Translations under genes and position numbers: made by a program
Assembly (NCBI RefSeq): GCF_000801105.2
Contig: NC_079518.1
Coordinates: 19,386,800-19,450,799 of the forward strand
From: Raphanus sativus
Taxonomy: Eukaryota > Streptophyta > Magnoliopsida > Brassicales > Brassicaceae
Direction: 5' to 3'
DNA length: 64,000 nucleotides
The notes under the pieces: model-generated
Databases searched by the model: none
Told to the model about the DNA's origin: nothing
What the model saw: the letters and a program-made list of their open reading frames with translations, nothing else
Part shown: positions 11,132 to 20,293 of the stretch, piece by piece
Numbering within the stretch: the first letter of the stretch is position 1
Layout of the letters: every line of letters starts with the position of its first letter

Positions 11132-11562
11132 TAGCTTAGTGCGGTGGAAGAAGCTGAATAACCTTTACTGTGGTGTTCTTGGCTGGTGGTCTCGGCCTCA
11201 AAGATGAAGAAACTGAAGTTGACGGCAAAAAGTTTAGACATAGGGTTAATTTTTTTTAGGTTAGGCTTTAGGTTTACATTTCTAAACTCGGGTTTTTGTA
11301 AACCGGAGTTTATTTGTAAACCAGAACTAAATTACTAAACAAATTTTGATTTTTAATTATAAATTAATTGGTCTATTTAATTTATTCATTATTCATAAAA
11401 ATTATTGCTATTGTTGTTTACTTAACTATAGCATAAACGAAAACCGCTATTATAAGGGTCAGATCTATTATAACGGACGCTGTCAGAGCGGACAAGAAAA
11501 CTCTATTATACATGACACATAGCGTTTTCCGTCTGCTATTACTACCCATATTTCCTGTAGTG

Positions 11563-12582
11563 GAAAAAGCCTACTTTTCAAACAGATTGTGGATGTTTTT
11601 CAGGGATACTAAGGAGACAGAAGAAGACATCAAGAGGATGTTTCACCAAATCAGAGATAGTTTGAAGGAGAGGATCACACTGGAGAAGAAGAGCGATCCA
11701 GGGAAGTTCACAATACCATGCTCAGTAAGAGGTATTGAGTTCCCTCGTGCTCTCTGCGACACAAGATCAGGAGTTATCATCTTACCCAAGATCATGGCAG
11801 ACCATCTAGGTCTGAAGATAGAGCCTACTGAAGAATCATTCATCTTCGTGGACTGTTCTCAGCAGAACTCTGGAGGCATAGTTCAAAATCTTGAGGTACA
11901 GATTGGTGATGCAATCATTCCTACTGACTTTCACGTCCTGGATGTCAAGCTCAACTTCAAGACATCTCTACTACTTGGAAGAACCTTCTTAGCCACAGTT
12001 GTAGCTGTTTGCGACCTAAAATCGAACAAGCTCTACCTAACCCTAATTGACCCTACCATCCACTACGATCCCGTTCAGGTCATCAAGCTTCCAAGGAAGG
12101 AGAGCCCATCACTCGTAGCAGCATGCTTTTGTTCACAAGAATATGATTCAATGGCCGAGTACGAGACAGAGCAAGATGTATCGACCGACAGAGGCCATAT
12201 CCCATCGACCGATACAGTTCAACGCACTCGTCCGATGCACAAATCCTGGCATCGATCGATAAGCTATTCAAGGAGGCCGAAGAGGAGTTCCCAGACGGTG
12301 ATTTCAAGATAGACAATTGGGATAACGATCATTACATCCCAACACTGGCTATTGACACTACTCAGGAGGAGCATGACGAAGATTATGAGGAAGAACGAGC
12401 TATAGAGTACAGATTTTTTCGTGAAGAAGAAGAAGAAGACATATTTCCTTACCACATCTTCAAATTCAAGGCATCGATCGATAAAGGCCAACCTTCATCG
12501 ACCGATACACACCAACCAAGATCGCTCAAACGGCCTTATCAACCATCGAGCGATACTACAGACTATGTATCACTCTACACAC
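11563..12582 (+). pseudogene. Athila-related protease and SID-region fragment
   Basis: The frame enters from the CACTA end and reads EKAYFSNRLWMFFRDTKE, then DPGKFTIPCSVRG, a protease site CDTRSG, LPKIMADHLGLKIEP and LLLGRTFLATV. These match the protease region of element F (41068-41500). The active-site DTG has become DTR, so the enzyme would be inactive. From about 12190 the frame shifts and SID-type motifs appear (ASIDKGQPSSTDTHQ). The fragment is cut on the left by the CACTA end and on the right by the LTR of element B at 12583. It keeps about 35 residues before DPGKF that F has lost. Confidence 0.8.
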
Positions 12583-13113
12583 TGTGAGGGATTAAACTCA
12601 CCTCCTGATTTTTAGGTCAGGTTAAAGTTTAGGAAAAGGTTAGGGAAAGATAACGCGGGCTGAATCCCGTAATAACTTGTTGAATGAACTTCGATTTGTA
12701 TTGATGATTTGGATAAAGAGTGATTACAAAAGATGATCTTTGATGATTACAAAGATAATGAGAATGTTAAAAATGAGAATGTTTTCAGAGTATCGTCTCC
12801 AATCCTGGTTGAATGAATGTCCTTTTCTTGATTGACTTCCTCTTTAAATAGCCTCAGGCTCCATTTGATCGTCACCAACTGGTTCCCGAGATCTCCTCCG
12901 TGATTTGAGGGATTTGCAACAGCTCCCCTTTGACCGGGTCCTGCGCCTACGTCTACGAGCTGCCTCTTTTCCGTGACCCCTTTAATGAACATCTTTAGCT
13001 CACAGCCTCCGGCTCCTGCTTAGCTGCCTTTAAAGATTGAATTCGCGATGGGCCTGTCGCGGCCCGTTATCATTTATTCGCTGTTAGCTATCAGGTCATA
13101 TTCGGGCCCAACA
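12583..13113 (-). repeat. 3' LTR of element B (531 bp)
   Basis: Ends are TGTTGGGCCC (minus strand, at 13113) and CCTCACA (at 12583). A TATA-like box lies on the minus strand at 12841-12850. The left flank is the Athila-related protease fragment (flanking bases CACAC). This intact LTR serves as the pre-insertion reference for the MULE in element A. Confidence 0.92.
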
Positions 13114-13130
13114 GTTGCCCCCAATTTTCG
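13114..13130 (-). other. Polypurine tract of element B
   Basis: On the minus strand AAAATTGGGGGCAAC lies directly upstream of the LTR start TGTTGGGCCC, the position of the plus-strand primer. Confidence 0.8.
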
Positions 13131-13555
13131 AGATTAGACTTCGTTATTCTCGGGAGCTAGACCTAGCCGCCCAGCCTAGATCTTCTTGTTGAGATAATGA
13201 TTACTGGCTATCTCAACCATATATATTCCTGCCTAATCGGACGGCTGTAGTTTTTCTTTGATTAGATCGACGGTTTAGATTAAGGAGAGTTTGAAATATA
13301 GTTTCCGATTTTCGAGATGTGATGGGATATAAAGCTGCGAGTATTAATTGCTTGCCTCTCCACGCCTCCCGACGGTTTCCAAGGTAACTTCTCTCCTCTC
13401 CTTTATTTTACTGTGTTTTCTTTCGTTGTTTTTTTTATCTGCTTCTTGATCGAACTAGTTCTTCACACTCAACCTCTTTTAGATATTTCATTCTTGCTCG
13501 ACTTAGTGCGATTCCCATCTTTTTGCTTCCTTTTTCTCCTTTTTCCTTTACTACC

Positions 13556-16049
13556 ATGAGTCAAAAGGAAGGTTCCGGCGAGGTTCAAATCTCTGCTTCC
13601 GGTGTTCATATTATGAAGGTTAGGCAGGAAGCCGGCAAAAAGATGAAGGACGCCAAGAAGAAGAAAGCTAAGGACTCAATCGGAGCGAGAGTCAAGAGGA
13701 TGAAGAAGAAAGGTGGCAAGAGCGCCTCCTCTGGACCTCACTTTCCCTCGCTCTTGAAGAGTCAAGACGTCGTCAAGCTCACGGCAAGAGTGACCTAGCT
13801 AGAGCTTGTACCGAAGATGAAACCCCCGAAACTGTTCTGGAGGGTTGGTTCTGTGTTCACGAGAAGTATATCTCTAAGTGTCATCTTAGGTTCCCTCTCC
13901 CCACCCTCTTGCTAGATCTCCTAGATCATTATCAACTGGCCCTTTCCCAACTTTGTCCCTCGGTCATCCGAGTGATAAATGGATTCATCACTAGGGCTAA
14001 GGAAGAAGGAGTCATCGTGGGGCTGACCGAGCTAATGAGTCTCTTCCTGATAAAGGAGAGCACTAACAAGGATGGCGGAAGCGGTACCTACTACCTCCCT
14101 TGTCGTCCAGGGCTTGGCATCTTCAAGTTTACGGCCAGTGACGATGACTGGCGAAAGAAATATTTTTTATGTCAAGATCGACCCTTCGACGGTTCCTGTA
14201 GGCCGAGACCTCAGGGCCTCTTGGTCTGACATTTCTGGTTAGGATCTTAGGGATATGTTTGTGTATTATTTTTGCTTATTGCGACTTGCTGACTTCTTTG
14301 ATTCTTCTTGCAGAGATTGAGGACCCTGTCAAGTTATCCGGTAAACTTACCAGAGCTCTCTACAGGAAGCTGCAGCACAGCCCTAATACTTGGGGAGATT
14401 ATACTACTTCGAGAGTTGGATCAGCTAGGTTCCCTGAACGATACCAGGCTTCCTTTCCTGATTCACTCACAGTTGCTGGTCTAGACGGTAACCTTCCTTT
14501 ATTGATTTCTAGTTTTGAATATTCGAATTTATATTTTGGGACTGAAGGTTCTCCTTATGGTTCAGTTCCTGAAGGTGAATCGATATTCTCAGTCTCGTCA
14601 GGAGCTAGTACCTCAGAAAGGACTCAGTCGCACAAGATGCCTATCCAGCCCTCGTTCCGTTCCAGGGGTAGATCGACTAAACCTGCCAGATCCTCTCGAG
14701 GAAGCGACAAGAATCAAGGAGGGTCCTTCCTCAGCACGGTGAAAGATGTCCTTGATGATGGAGGCTCTGCTCCTGCCAAAGATACCAGTCGCTCCGAGCC
14801 CAAGGTTCAAGAAGTTGTCCCTCACCCTGAGGTCCCGGAGGTGGAAGCTGATCCTCAAATAGTGAAGGATACTCACGAGTTCGAGCCTCCGAGGAGGAAG
14901 AGGTCCAGGACCGACCAGGTTGACAGACCTTCCAGGTCCTCTTCCTCTTCCTCTAGAGGAGGGACCGTCGGCTGGAACTTTACTCACTCGAATCCAGGAT
15001 CAGTATTGGATGACTCATGGGGTTTGGCTACACTGATGAGGCACATGAAGAGAACCGGGTGTGCTCTCCCCTCGATCACCAACCTCTCAAACAAAGAGGA
15101 GTACGTTGATATTGCCCATTGCATGGGTCAGGTATGGTTTTCATTTTGGACTTTTAGCTTAATCTTCTTTGGAAGATGTTTATTAAGTCTTTGTTTTCAT
15201 TTGTTGCAGCTGGCTGGAGCTATCAACAGGGCTCAGTTCAAGTTTGAGGAAACTGTGCACAATGCCCCCAACGCTGGTGAGCTAGCTCAGGTTACTGAGC
15301 TAGTCAGAGCTACTAAGATGGAACTTGATCAAGCTCGGGTTCAGGTCTCTGAACTTCAAGCCGAGGTCAGGAGACTTGGCTCCAAGGCTGACATCCAGCA
15401 AGGGACGATCGAGAGTCAAGCGATTGACATCCAGGTGAAGAGCAGGAAGATTGGGGAGTTGGATGCTGCTCGGAAGATAGCCGAGTACCAGGTCAAAGAG
15501 CTGATTGCTTCATCTCAAGACAACCAGAAGAACAAGGAAGCTGAGGTCAGGCTAGCCGTCCGGAGAGGAAAGAGGGAGGTAGCTGACGCTTACAACAAGG
15601 TCCTGGTTTCTGTTAAGAAGAAGTTCTCCAAGAAGAAGGATGAGGTCGATCTTCTGGTTTATGCTCAAGAGCTTCAAGCTAATACTGAGCTCCTGAAGGA
15701 CATGCTGGATAACGAGATCAAGAGTGCTGAAGACGAGTACACTCGCTTGGTGGCTATGATGCCGGAGGCAGTTGCTGCGTACGAAAAGGCTCAAGTCTCG
15801 GACTTCTCGATCAGCAAGCTCCCTCGTCCTCAACTCTCTGAGAGTTCAGGTACTTTTGAGGTTAATATGTTTAATCTCTCCTTTTCTGGAGAGTTCGGTT
15901 CTAACTTGGGATTGGTGGGTTCTTACTCAGCCCCAGTCGAAGCCACCCCGGGAGGCGATGATAAGGAAATGGAGGAAGAAGTTCCTGACAAGGAAGATGA
16001 TCCAGTTGACAAGAGAGCTGAGAAGAGCTCAGGTGATAAGGAGGTTTAA
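13556..16049 (+). CDS. Antisense extra ORF of Tat element B (Transposase_28-like plus coiled coil)
   Basis: The start is ATG 13556 in a good context (ACCATGAG). A Lys-rich N-terminus (13600-13740) is followed by a one-base frameshift near 13745. The domain at 13800-14190 (FPLPTLLLDLLDHYQLALSQL, then a GSGTYYLPCR segment) resembles the 'putative gypsy type transposon' family Pfam Transposase_28. Introns are likely at about 14192-14313 and at 15132-15209 (GT...TTGTTGCAG, 78 bp, in frame). A Ser-rich linker with basic patch (14640-14990) precedes a coiled coil (15210-15790) and an acidic tail. Extra ORFs in sense or antisense are known in many Tat elements; function is unknown. The stop is TAA 16047-16049. 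Confidence 0.65.
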
Positions 16050-16059
16050 GAGCTGAGGC

Positions 16060-16830
16060 TCTTTCGTTTGCTTTCAGGATTTCTGCCCAATGGGCTTTTA
16101 TTTTATTTATGTATCAGATCTACAGCCTGAGGAGGCTTTTAAACCTTGACTTATTTTAGGGTCTTCGGAACCCTTGGTAGCCTGGAGAGGCTTTTAAACC
16201 CTTTTTATCTGAATTTGGTTTTTATTTTCATTCCAAGTCTTTTGATTTAACTTAGTCATTTTTTGGACGAATTCGGTTTAGTGAATTCTCAGAATTAGAT
16301 CTCGGGTTTTAACATAAGTCTGGAAGACTTGAATTGTCTTTGGTTCCTTAAGAGGAATTCTTGAAATATCGAGGTTAGCTCAAGGTTTTTAGGAACCTGA
16401 GTTCAGTTTGGGCTCTTTTTTTAGACTGGTTCATGGGAACCTGAACTTGTTTGTGGGATTTTAAGACCCTTTGAAACTTTCTTAGGATTTTAAGACCTTT
16501 TGAGATTGGATAAGGATTTTAAGACCATTGTATTTTGTTAAGGATTTCAAGACCTTAGGTTCAGATCCGTGGAGACCTGATTCTGTTTGAAGGATTTTAA
16601 GACCTTGGTGGTTTCTAAGGATTTTAAGACCTTAGGTTTAAGTTTATCAATTCTGATTTCGTTTGAAGGATTTTAAGACCTTCGAGAGTATTAAGGGTTT
16701 TAAGACCTTAGGTCCAGGTGCTTGGAGACCTGAGTTGATCTGATGGGTTTTAAGACCTTAGGTCCCGGTTTGTAGGGACCTGAATTTTTAAAGAGTCGAG
16801 GTATCGAAGATAATTGTTTTATTGACAATG
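16060..16830. repeat. Hairpin-rich spacer of element B
   Basis: Just after the antisense ORF stop is a run of short inverted repeats: GCCC-AAT-GGGC (16087), AGCCT-GAGG-AGGCT (16124), AGCCT-GGAG-AGGCT (16179), GGTTC-ATGG-GAACC (16428), several AAGG...CCTT units around TTTTAAGA (16450-16700), and a 7-bp stem AGGTCCC/GGGACCT (16760-16766 with 16775-16781). No coding potential is seen. Confidence 0.7.
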
Positions 16831-17014
16831 GGATACACGGTATCATAATAATCGTACAATTGCTGTTTGGGCTATGTGATTTCAATCAGACATATGCCCC
16901 CTTTGATCGTGGTGAACAGAGTGTTGAAATGAGGTTGGGGCTGCACTCATGACGGAGTTGCCTACGTACCCAATCAAGGGATCAAGCCTAACGTAGTTAA
17001 AGAAATTTAGGTAC

Positions 17015-18370
17015 CTAATGATAGTATCTCTTAAGATTCGTGGCGTTCCACGATCTGATTTCAGGTACCCTATTTCGCACCTTTTGGAGCTTGTAAACGC
17101 CAGGTCTTACCACATGGATGATCCGATAGGGACTCTCCCAGTTGGTTCCTAACTTCCCAGCATCTGGTTCTTTCGTTCCTTCGAAAACTTTCCTAAGTAC
17201 TAGGTCACTTACAGCGAACTGTCGGGACCTGACTTTGGAGTTGTACTGTCGTGCCATTGCTTGCTGATAGTTTTGAATGCGAATCAGAGCTCGGTCCCGT
17301 CTTTCCTCGATTAGATCGAGGCTGTCCGTCAGGAGCTGGTCATTAGCTACAGGATCGGACGTACAGAGGTCCCGGCGGAGGCTACCAGCAATGGTTTCGG
17401 CTGGTACGACAGCTTCCATCACGTTGGCTAAGGAGAAAGGGGTTTCCTCTGTAGCCTTTCGTGGGGTGGTTCGACATGCCCAAAGTACTTCAGGTAACTT
17501 TTCTGACCAGAGTTCCTTCTGGGTTCCGAGGCGTTTCTTGAGGTTGGCTAATACTGATTTATTAGCAGCCTCCGCCTGGCCGTTTCCTTGAGGGCGTCGA
17601 GGTGTTGAGAAGGTCAGGCGGATATTCCATTTGTCACAAAATATTTTGAAGTCGTGGGATATGAATTGTCCTCCATTGTCAGTCACGATTTCGTATGGGA
17701 CGCCGTGTCTACACACAATATCTTTCCACACAAATCGTTCGACCTCAAATCTGGTTACCTGTTGGAAAGCTTCAGCCTCTATCCATTTCGTAAAGTAGTC
17801 TGTTAGGACTAAGAGGAAGCGTAGCTTCTTCTTTCCACTTCCTGACGCTACTAGTGGTCCTACGATGTCCATGGACCACCTCATAAATGGGTAAGGGGCG
17901 GATATGTTGGATAGCTTCTCCGTAGGTTGGTGTATAATCGGTGCATGCCTCTGGCATTTATCACATGAGGAAGAGTAGACCTCACAATCTGCAATAATGG
18001 TAGGCCAGAAATAGCCTTGTCTTTTGATTCGGATAGCTAGAGCTCTGCCACCAGAGTGGTTTCCACAGGAACCGTTGTGCATTTCTTTCATGAGTTTCAT
18101 AGCAACGAGGCCATGAACACATTTTAGGTGAGGTTCGGAAATGCTTCGTTTATGGAGGGCAGAATTGATTATGCAGTATCTTGCGCTCAATGCTTTGAGT
18201 TTTCGAGCCTCCCATTTATTGGGTGGAGTCTTTCCCTCCAGGATATATTGCATGATTGGTGCTCTCCAGTCCTCTCTTCCTACAACTTTGTTATGAAGAG
18301 ATGAGGGAGGTTCCTGTTCGGGACCTGGTGTCATGGTGCCCCCGGAGATATTCGTAGGATTAGGCTCCAA
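17015..18370 (-). CDS. Integrase of Tat element B
   Basis: About 450 codons are open. The zinc-binding HHCC domain is visible (HNGSCGNHSGG ... CDKC). The catalytic core has the first Asp in WSMDIVGPLV, the second in EIVTDNGGQF and the Glu in NGQAEAANK, so all three DDE residues are present. The C-terminus ends SWNATNLKRYYH with no chromodomain, as in Tat. The polyprotein frame enters from the left linker, so the first Met shown is not a true start. The protein would join cDNA ends to host DNA. It is the best-preserved catalytic domain in the window. Confidence 0.9.
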   Translation of the reverse strand: MEPNPTNISGGTMTPGPEQEPPSSLHNKVVGREDWRAPIMQYILEGKTPPNKWEARKLKALSARYCIINSALHKRSISEPHLKCVHGLVAMKLMKEMHNGSCGNHSGGRALAIRIKRQGYFWPTIIADCEVYSSSCDKCQRHAPIIHQPTEKLSNISAPYPFMRWSMDIVGPLVASGSGKKKLRFLLVLTDYFTKWIEAEAFQQVTRFEVERFVWKDIVCRHGVPYEIVTDNGGQFISHDFKIFCDKWNIRLTFSTPRRPQGNGQAEAANKSVLANLKKRLGTQKELWSEKLPEVLWACRTTPRKATEETPFSLANVMEAVVPAETIAGSLRRDLCTSDPVANDQLLTDSLDLIEERRDRALIRIQNYQQAMARQYNSKVRSRQFAVSDLVLRKVFEGTKEPDAGKLGTNWESPYRIIHVVRPGVYKLQKVRNRVPEIRSWNATNLKRYYH

Positions 18371-18560
18371 GGAGTCTGAATTCTGAGGAATATCACCATT
18401 TTCCCGTTATTCTCCGGGGTCCGGATGGTGCCTCCAGATGAATTTTTAAGAGCTGAACGACTTCTAGTTTTGACTCTGCAGACGATTGGGTCCGAGGTCT
18501 GGATGGTGCCCCCGGCGGTATTCATAGGATTTAGCTCCTGTGAGTCTGAATTCCGGGGAA
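18330..18560. repeat. Direct duplication (~169 bp period) in the RNase H-integrase linker
   Basis: The block ATGGTGCCCCCGG...TTC.TAGGATT...GAGTCTGAATTC appears at about 18333 and again at about 18502, with a partial third copy between them (about 18427). It expands the linker between aRNH and integrase. Confidence 0.6.
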
Positions 18561-18819
18561 TACCTTCATTTTTGTCGTTGTTCACCGTGTTTTGGATCGT
18601 GTTCCCGGAGGTATGGTTTTTAAGGCTACGTGTTTTGGCTTTTGGGAACCAGAATGTTGTGAGAACTTGGGTAGCTAGGTACCTTCGGTTTGCTGTCTAT
18701 CTCAGCTTTAATAGCTATGTCGATGCTCGTTTTTTTGATTCCTTCTACGGGTATGATCCGTTTTACGAGGGGGTTTGATGTGGAGGCTAAAGCAGCCAAC
18801 GCATCTGCTGAGGAGTTCT

Positions 18820-19233
18820 CTCCTCGTGGGATCCTTTGTTAGCTCGAACTTGTCGAACTGCCTAGTGAGGTTCTGGAGAATTCGAGATATGCCCCCATTC
18901 TTCCGTCCCTTGTTTCGTATTCTCCGTGAAATTGGCTAGCTACTAGCTATGAATCACTATAAGCGTTTAGCTCTCGGATTCCGAGGCTTAGGGTGAGTTT
19001 TAGCCCTGCGATTAGTGCTTCATATTCGGCCTCGTTGTTTGAGGCGCTGAATCCGAGCCTGTAGGACTGCTCGATGGTTTCTCCAGCTGAAGAAATCAGC
19101 CTTAGCCAGACACCGGAGCCTTGTTTTGATGAGGCTCCGTCTACGTACAGGCTCCACTTTTTGGAGATTCCATTTCCGAGTCTAATTGCTCGGATGCTAG
19201 CTCAATGATAAAATCGGCAAGGACCTGAGCCTT
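18820..19233 (-). pseudogene. Archaeal-type RNase H (aRNH) of Tat element B
   Basis: Minus-strand translation gives KWSLYVDGASSKQGSGVW, then SNNEAEYEALIAGLKL, then AYSDS, a TAG in place of a Gln codon, and LVASQFHGEYE. The Asp, Glu and Asp of the RNase H catalytic set are visible (VDGAS, NEAEYEAL, YSDS). A second, archaeal-like RNase H placed before integrase is a Tat-lineage trait. It is cut off on its N-terminal side at 19233 by the junction with element C. Confidence 0.8.
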
Positions 19234-20176
19234 TAACAAGCAGACGGAGTGATCCGGAGATTGTTCCTGACGAATATGGAAACTCTTTATTTCGGGAATT
19301 AAACCCCTGTTGTCCTAATCTCTTTTCTTCTGATTGGTGCCTCCATATAAAACGCCATCTATCTTTTTACTATTTTTCTTACGCTAGTTTTACAAGAGAA
19401 GACTGAGTATTTGCGATCTGCAACTTGTAAGGGAGAAGAATCCATCCTCTCATAGAGAAGATCATCTTAACCCTATTGTTTCATACTCTGTTCTTATGCA
19501 ATTTTATTCAGGATTTATGTCTCCATTTATCTACATCATGATCGAGTAGTAGCCTTGCTCGCCTAGGGTTTTTAGGGTTATCAGACATGAGATAAGCATA
19601 GATAAGCGATTTATAACTGTTCTTCATTCATACTGTTCTTACTGCTTTCATTAACCTGATCACTTGATGTTAGATCACTAGTTCATCGCCTAGTTAACCG
19701 CTTAGGAGATAACTTGACATGTATTGAATGAGCTTAGTATACCAAATCAGCGAAAGTAGATATTAGGGTGGTAAGTGAACTGATCGGACCTGTTCTCTAA
19801 AGCTTGCAATCGATCCTCATCCCAACGACAGTTAGGAGGTGAGATCGATCTGCAAAGCGATCACTACCACGATAGTGGAGTGTTCCAGCTGAGTGATCCG
19901 AGTTCTAGAAAGCACTTCATCGCGCTTGAATAATTGTTTGGCTCCAATTCAACACCCAATGAAATACCCTAGGCTAGCTCTTGTTTAATTGAATCAATCT
20001 CGTGTTTATTTTGCTTGTTAACTATCGTCTCTTTCAAACAAAACCTTATCTTCATCTTAGCTTGATTTCGAAAATCATAGAAATAGAGTGTAGACTGGTC
20101 CTCTTGATTTGAATCTCATGTACTACAATTGCAACTGTTAACTTGGCAGTAGCAAGGATTCATTTTTAGTGTATCA
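19234..20176 (+). repeat. 5' LTR of element C (outer end truncated)
   Basis: It aligns over 943 bp with the 3' copy and ends GTGTATCA just before the primer site. The outer TG end is missing. CCATATAAAACGCC (about 19345) is a good TATA box for plus-strand transcription. Confidence 0.9.
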
Positions 20177-20181
20177 AGTTT

Positions 20182-20199
20182 TGGCGCCGTTGCGACGGG
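20182..20199 (+). other. Primer binding site of element C
   Basis: TGGCGCCGTTGC starts 5 nt after the LTR and is complementary to the 3' end of plant tRNA-Asp. The following bases (GACGGGGA) have diverged from the consensus. Confidence 0.8.
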
Positions 20200-20293
20200 G
20201 ACCAGATTTTTTACCTCTAATTTTTGGTTTCATATCTAGTCTAAGATACCTAACTCGTGTTTATTTCTTTGTTTCAGCTGATGATCCAGGTGC

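Larger units (their letters stand above)
10537..11240 (+). pseudogene. Gene-like exon/intron fragment carried in the CACTA body, unrecognised
   Basis: An ATG near 10540 opens MEFENTRRPLPCIAC, followed by five histidines and a Pro/Ser-rich stretch, to a stop at about 10665. A plausible donor (GTAAAG at 10662) and acceptor (TTTGTTTACAG ending 10829) would remove 168 bp. The GA-rich leader upstream looks like a plant 5' UTR. Downstream is a TC microsatellite and a GGTGGTCTCGAC minisatellite. I do not recognise the protein. It may be a captured host fragment, as CACTA and other DNA transposons often carry, or simple-sequence coding noise. Confidence 0.3.
9616..11562. mobile_element. CACTA (En/Spm-type) transposon, right part
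   Basis: The right end at 11562 reads, on the minus strand, CACTACAGGAAATATGGG, the CACTA terminal signature. The 150 bp inside it carry repeated CTATTATA-type subterminal motifs (about 11440, 11468, 11503). The end abuts retroelement coding sequence whose first bases GAA could be one copy of a 3-bp target duplication. No matching left terminus is seen from 9616 on. Element A probably inserted into this transposon, so the left end lies outside the window. 9616-10290 is AT-rich with scattered AACCCTAA-like words and no gene. Confidence 0.65.
12583..19233 (-). mobile_element. Tat-lineage element B, 3' half
   Basis: Read on the minus strand: archaeal-type RNase H (19233-18820), linker, integrase (18370-17015), hairpin-rich spacer (about 16830-16060), an extra ORF in antisense (plus strand 13556-16049), polypurine tract and 3' LTR (13113-12583). 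The 5' half is missing. At 19233 the RNase H stops abruptly against the LTR of element C, which itself has lost about 17 bp, so the junction is a deletion and not a clean insertion. The LTR and RNase H match element A, so A and B are members of one family. Confidence 0.9.

Noticed and set aside
11512..11562. First 17 codons of the frame running into the protease fragment
   Set aside because: They are the end of the CACTA transposon, not part of the retroelement gene.
18425..18778. 117-codon plus-strand ORF opposite the B linker
   Set aside because: It is the antisense shadow of the aRNH-integrase linker and its duplication.
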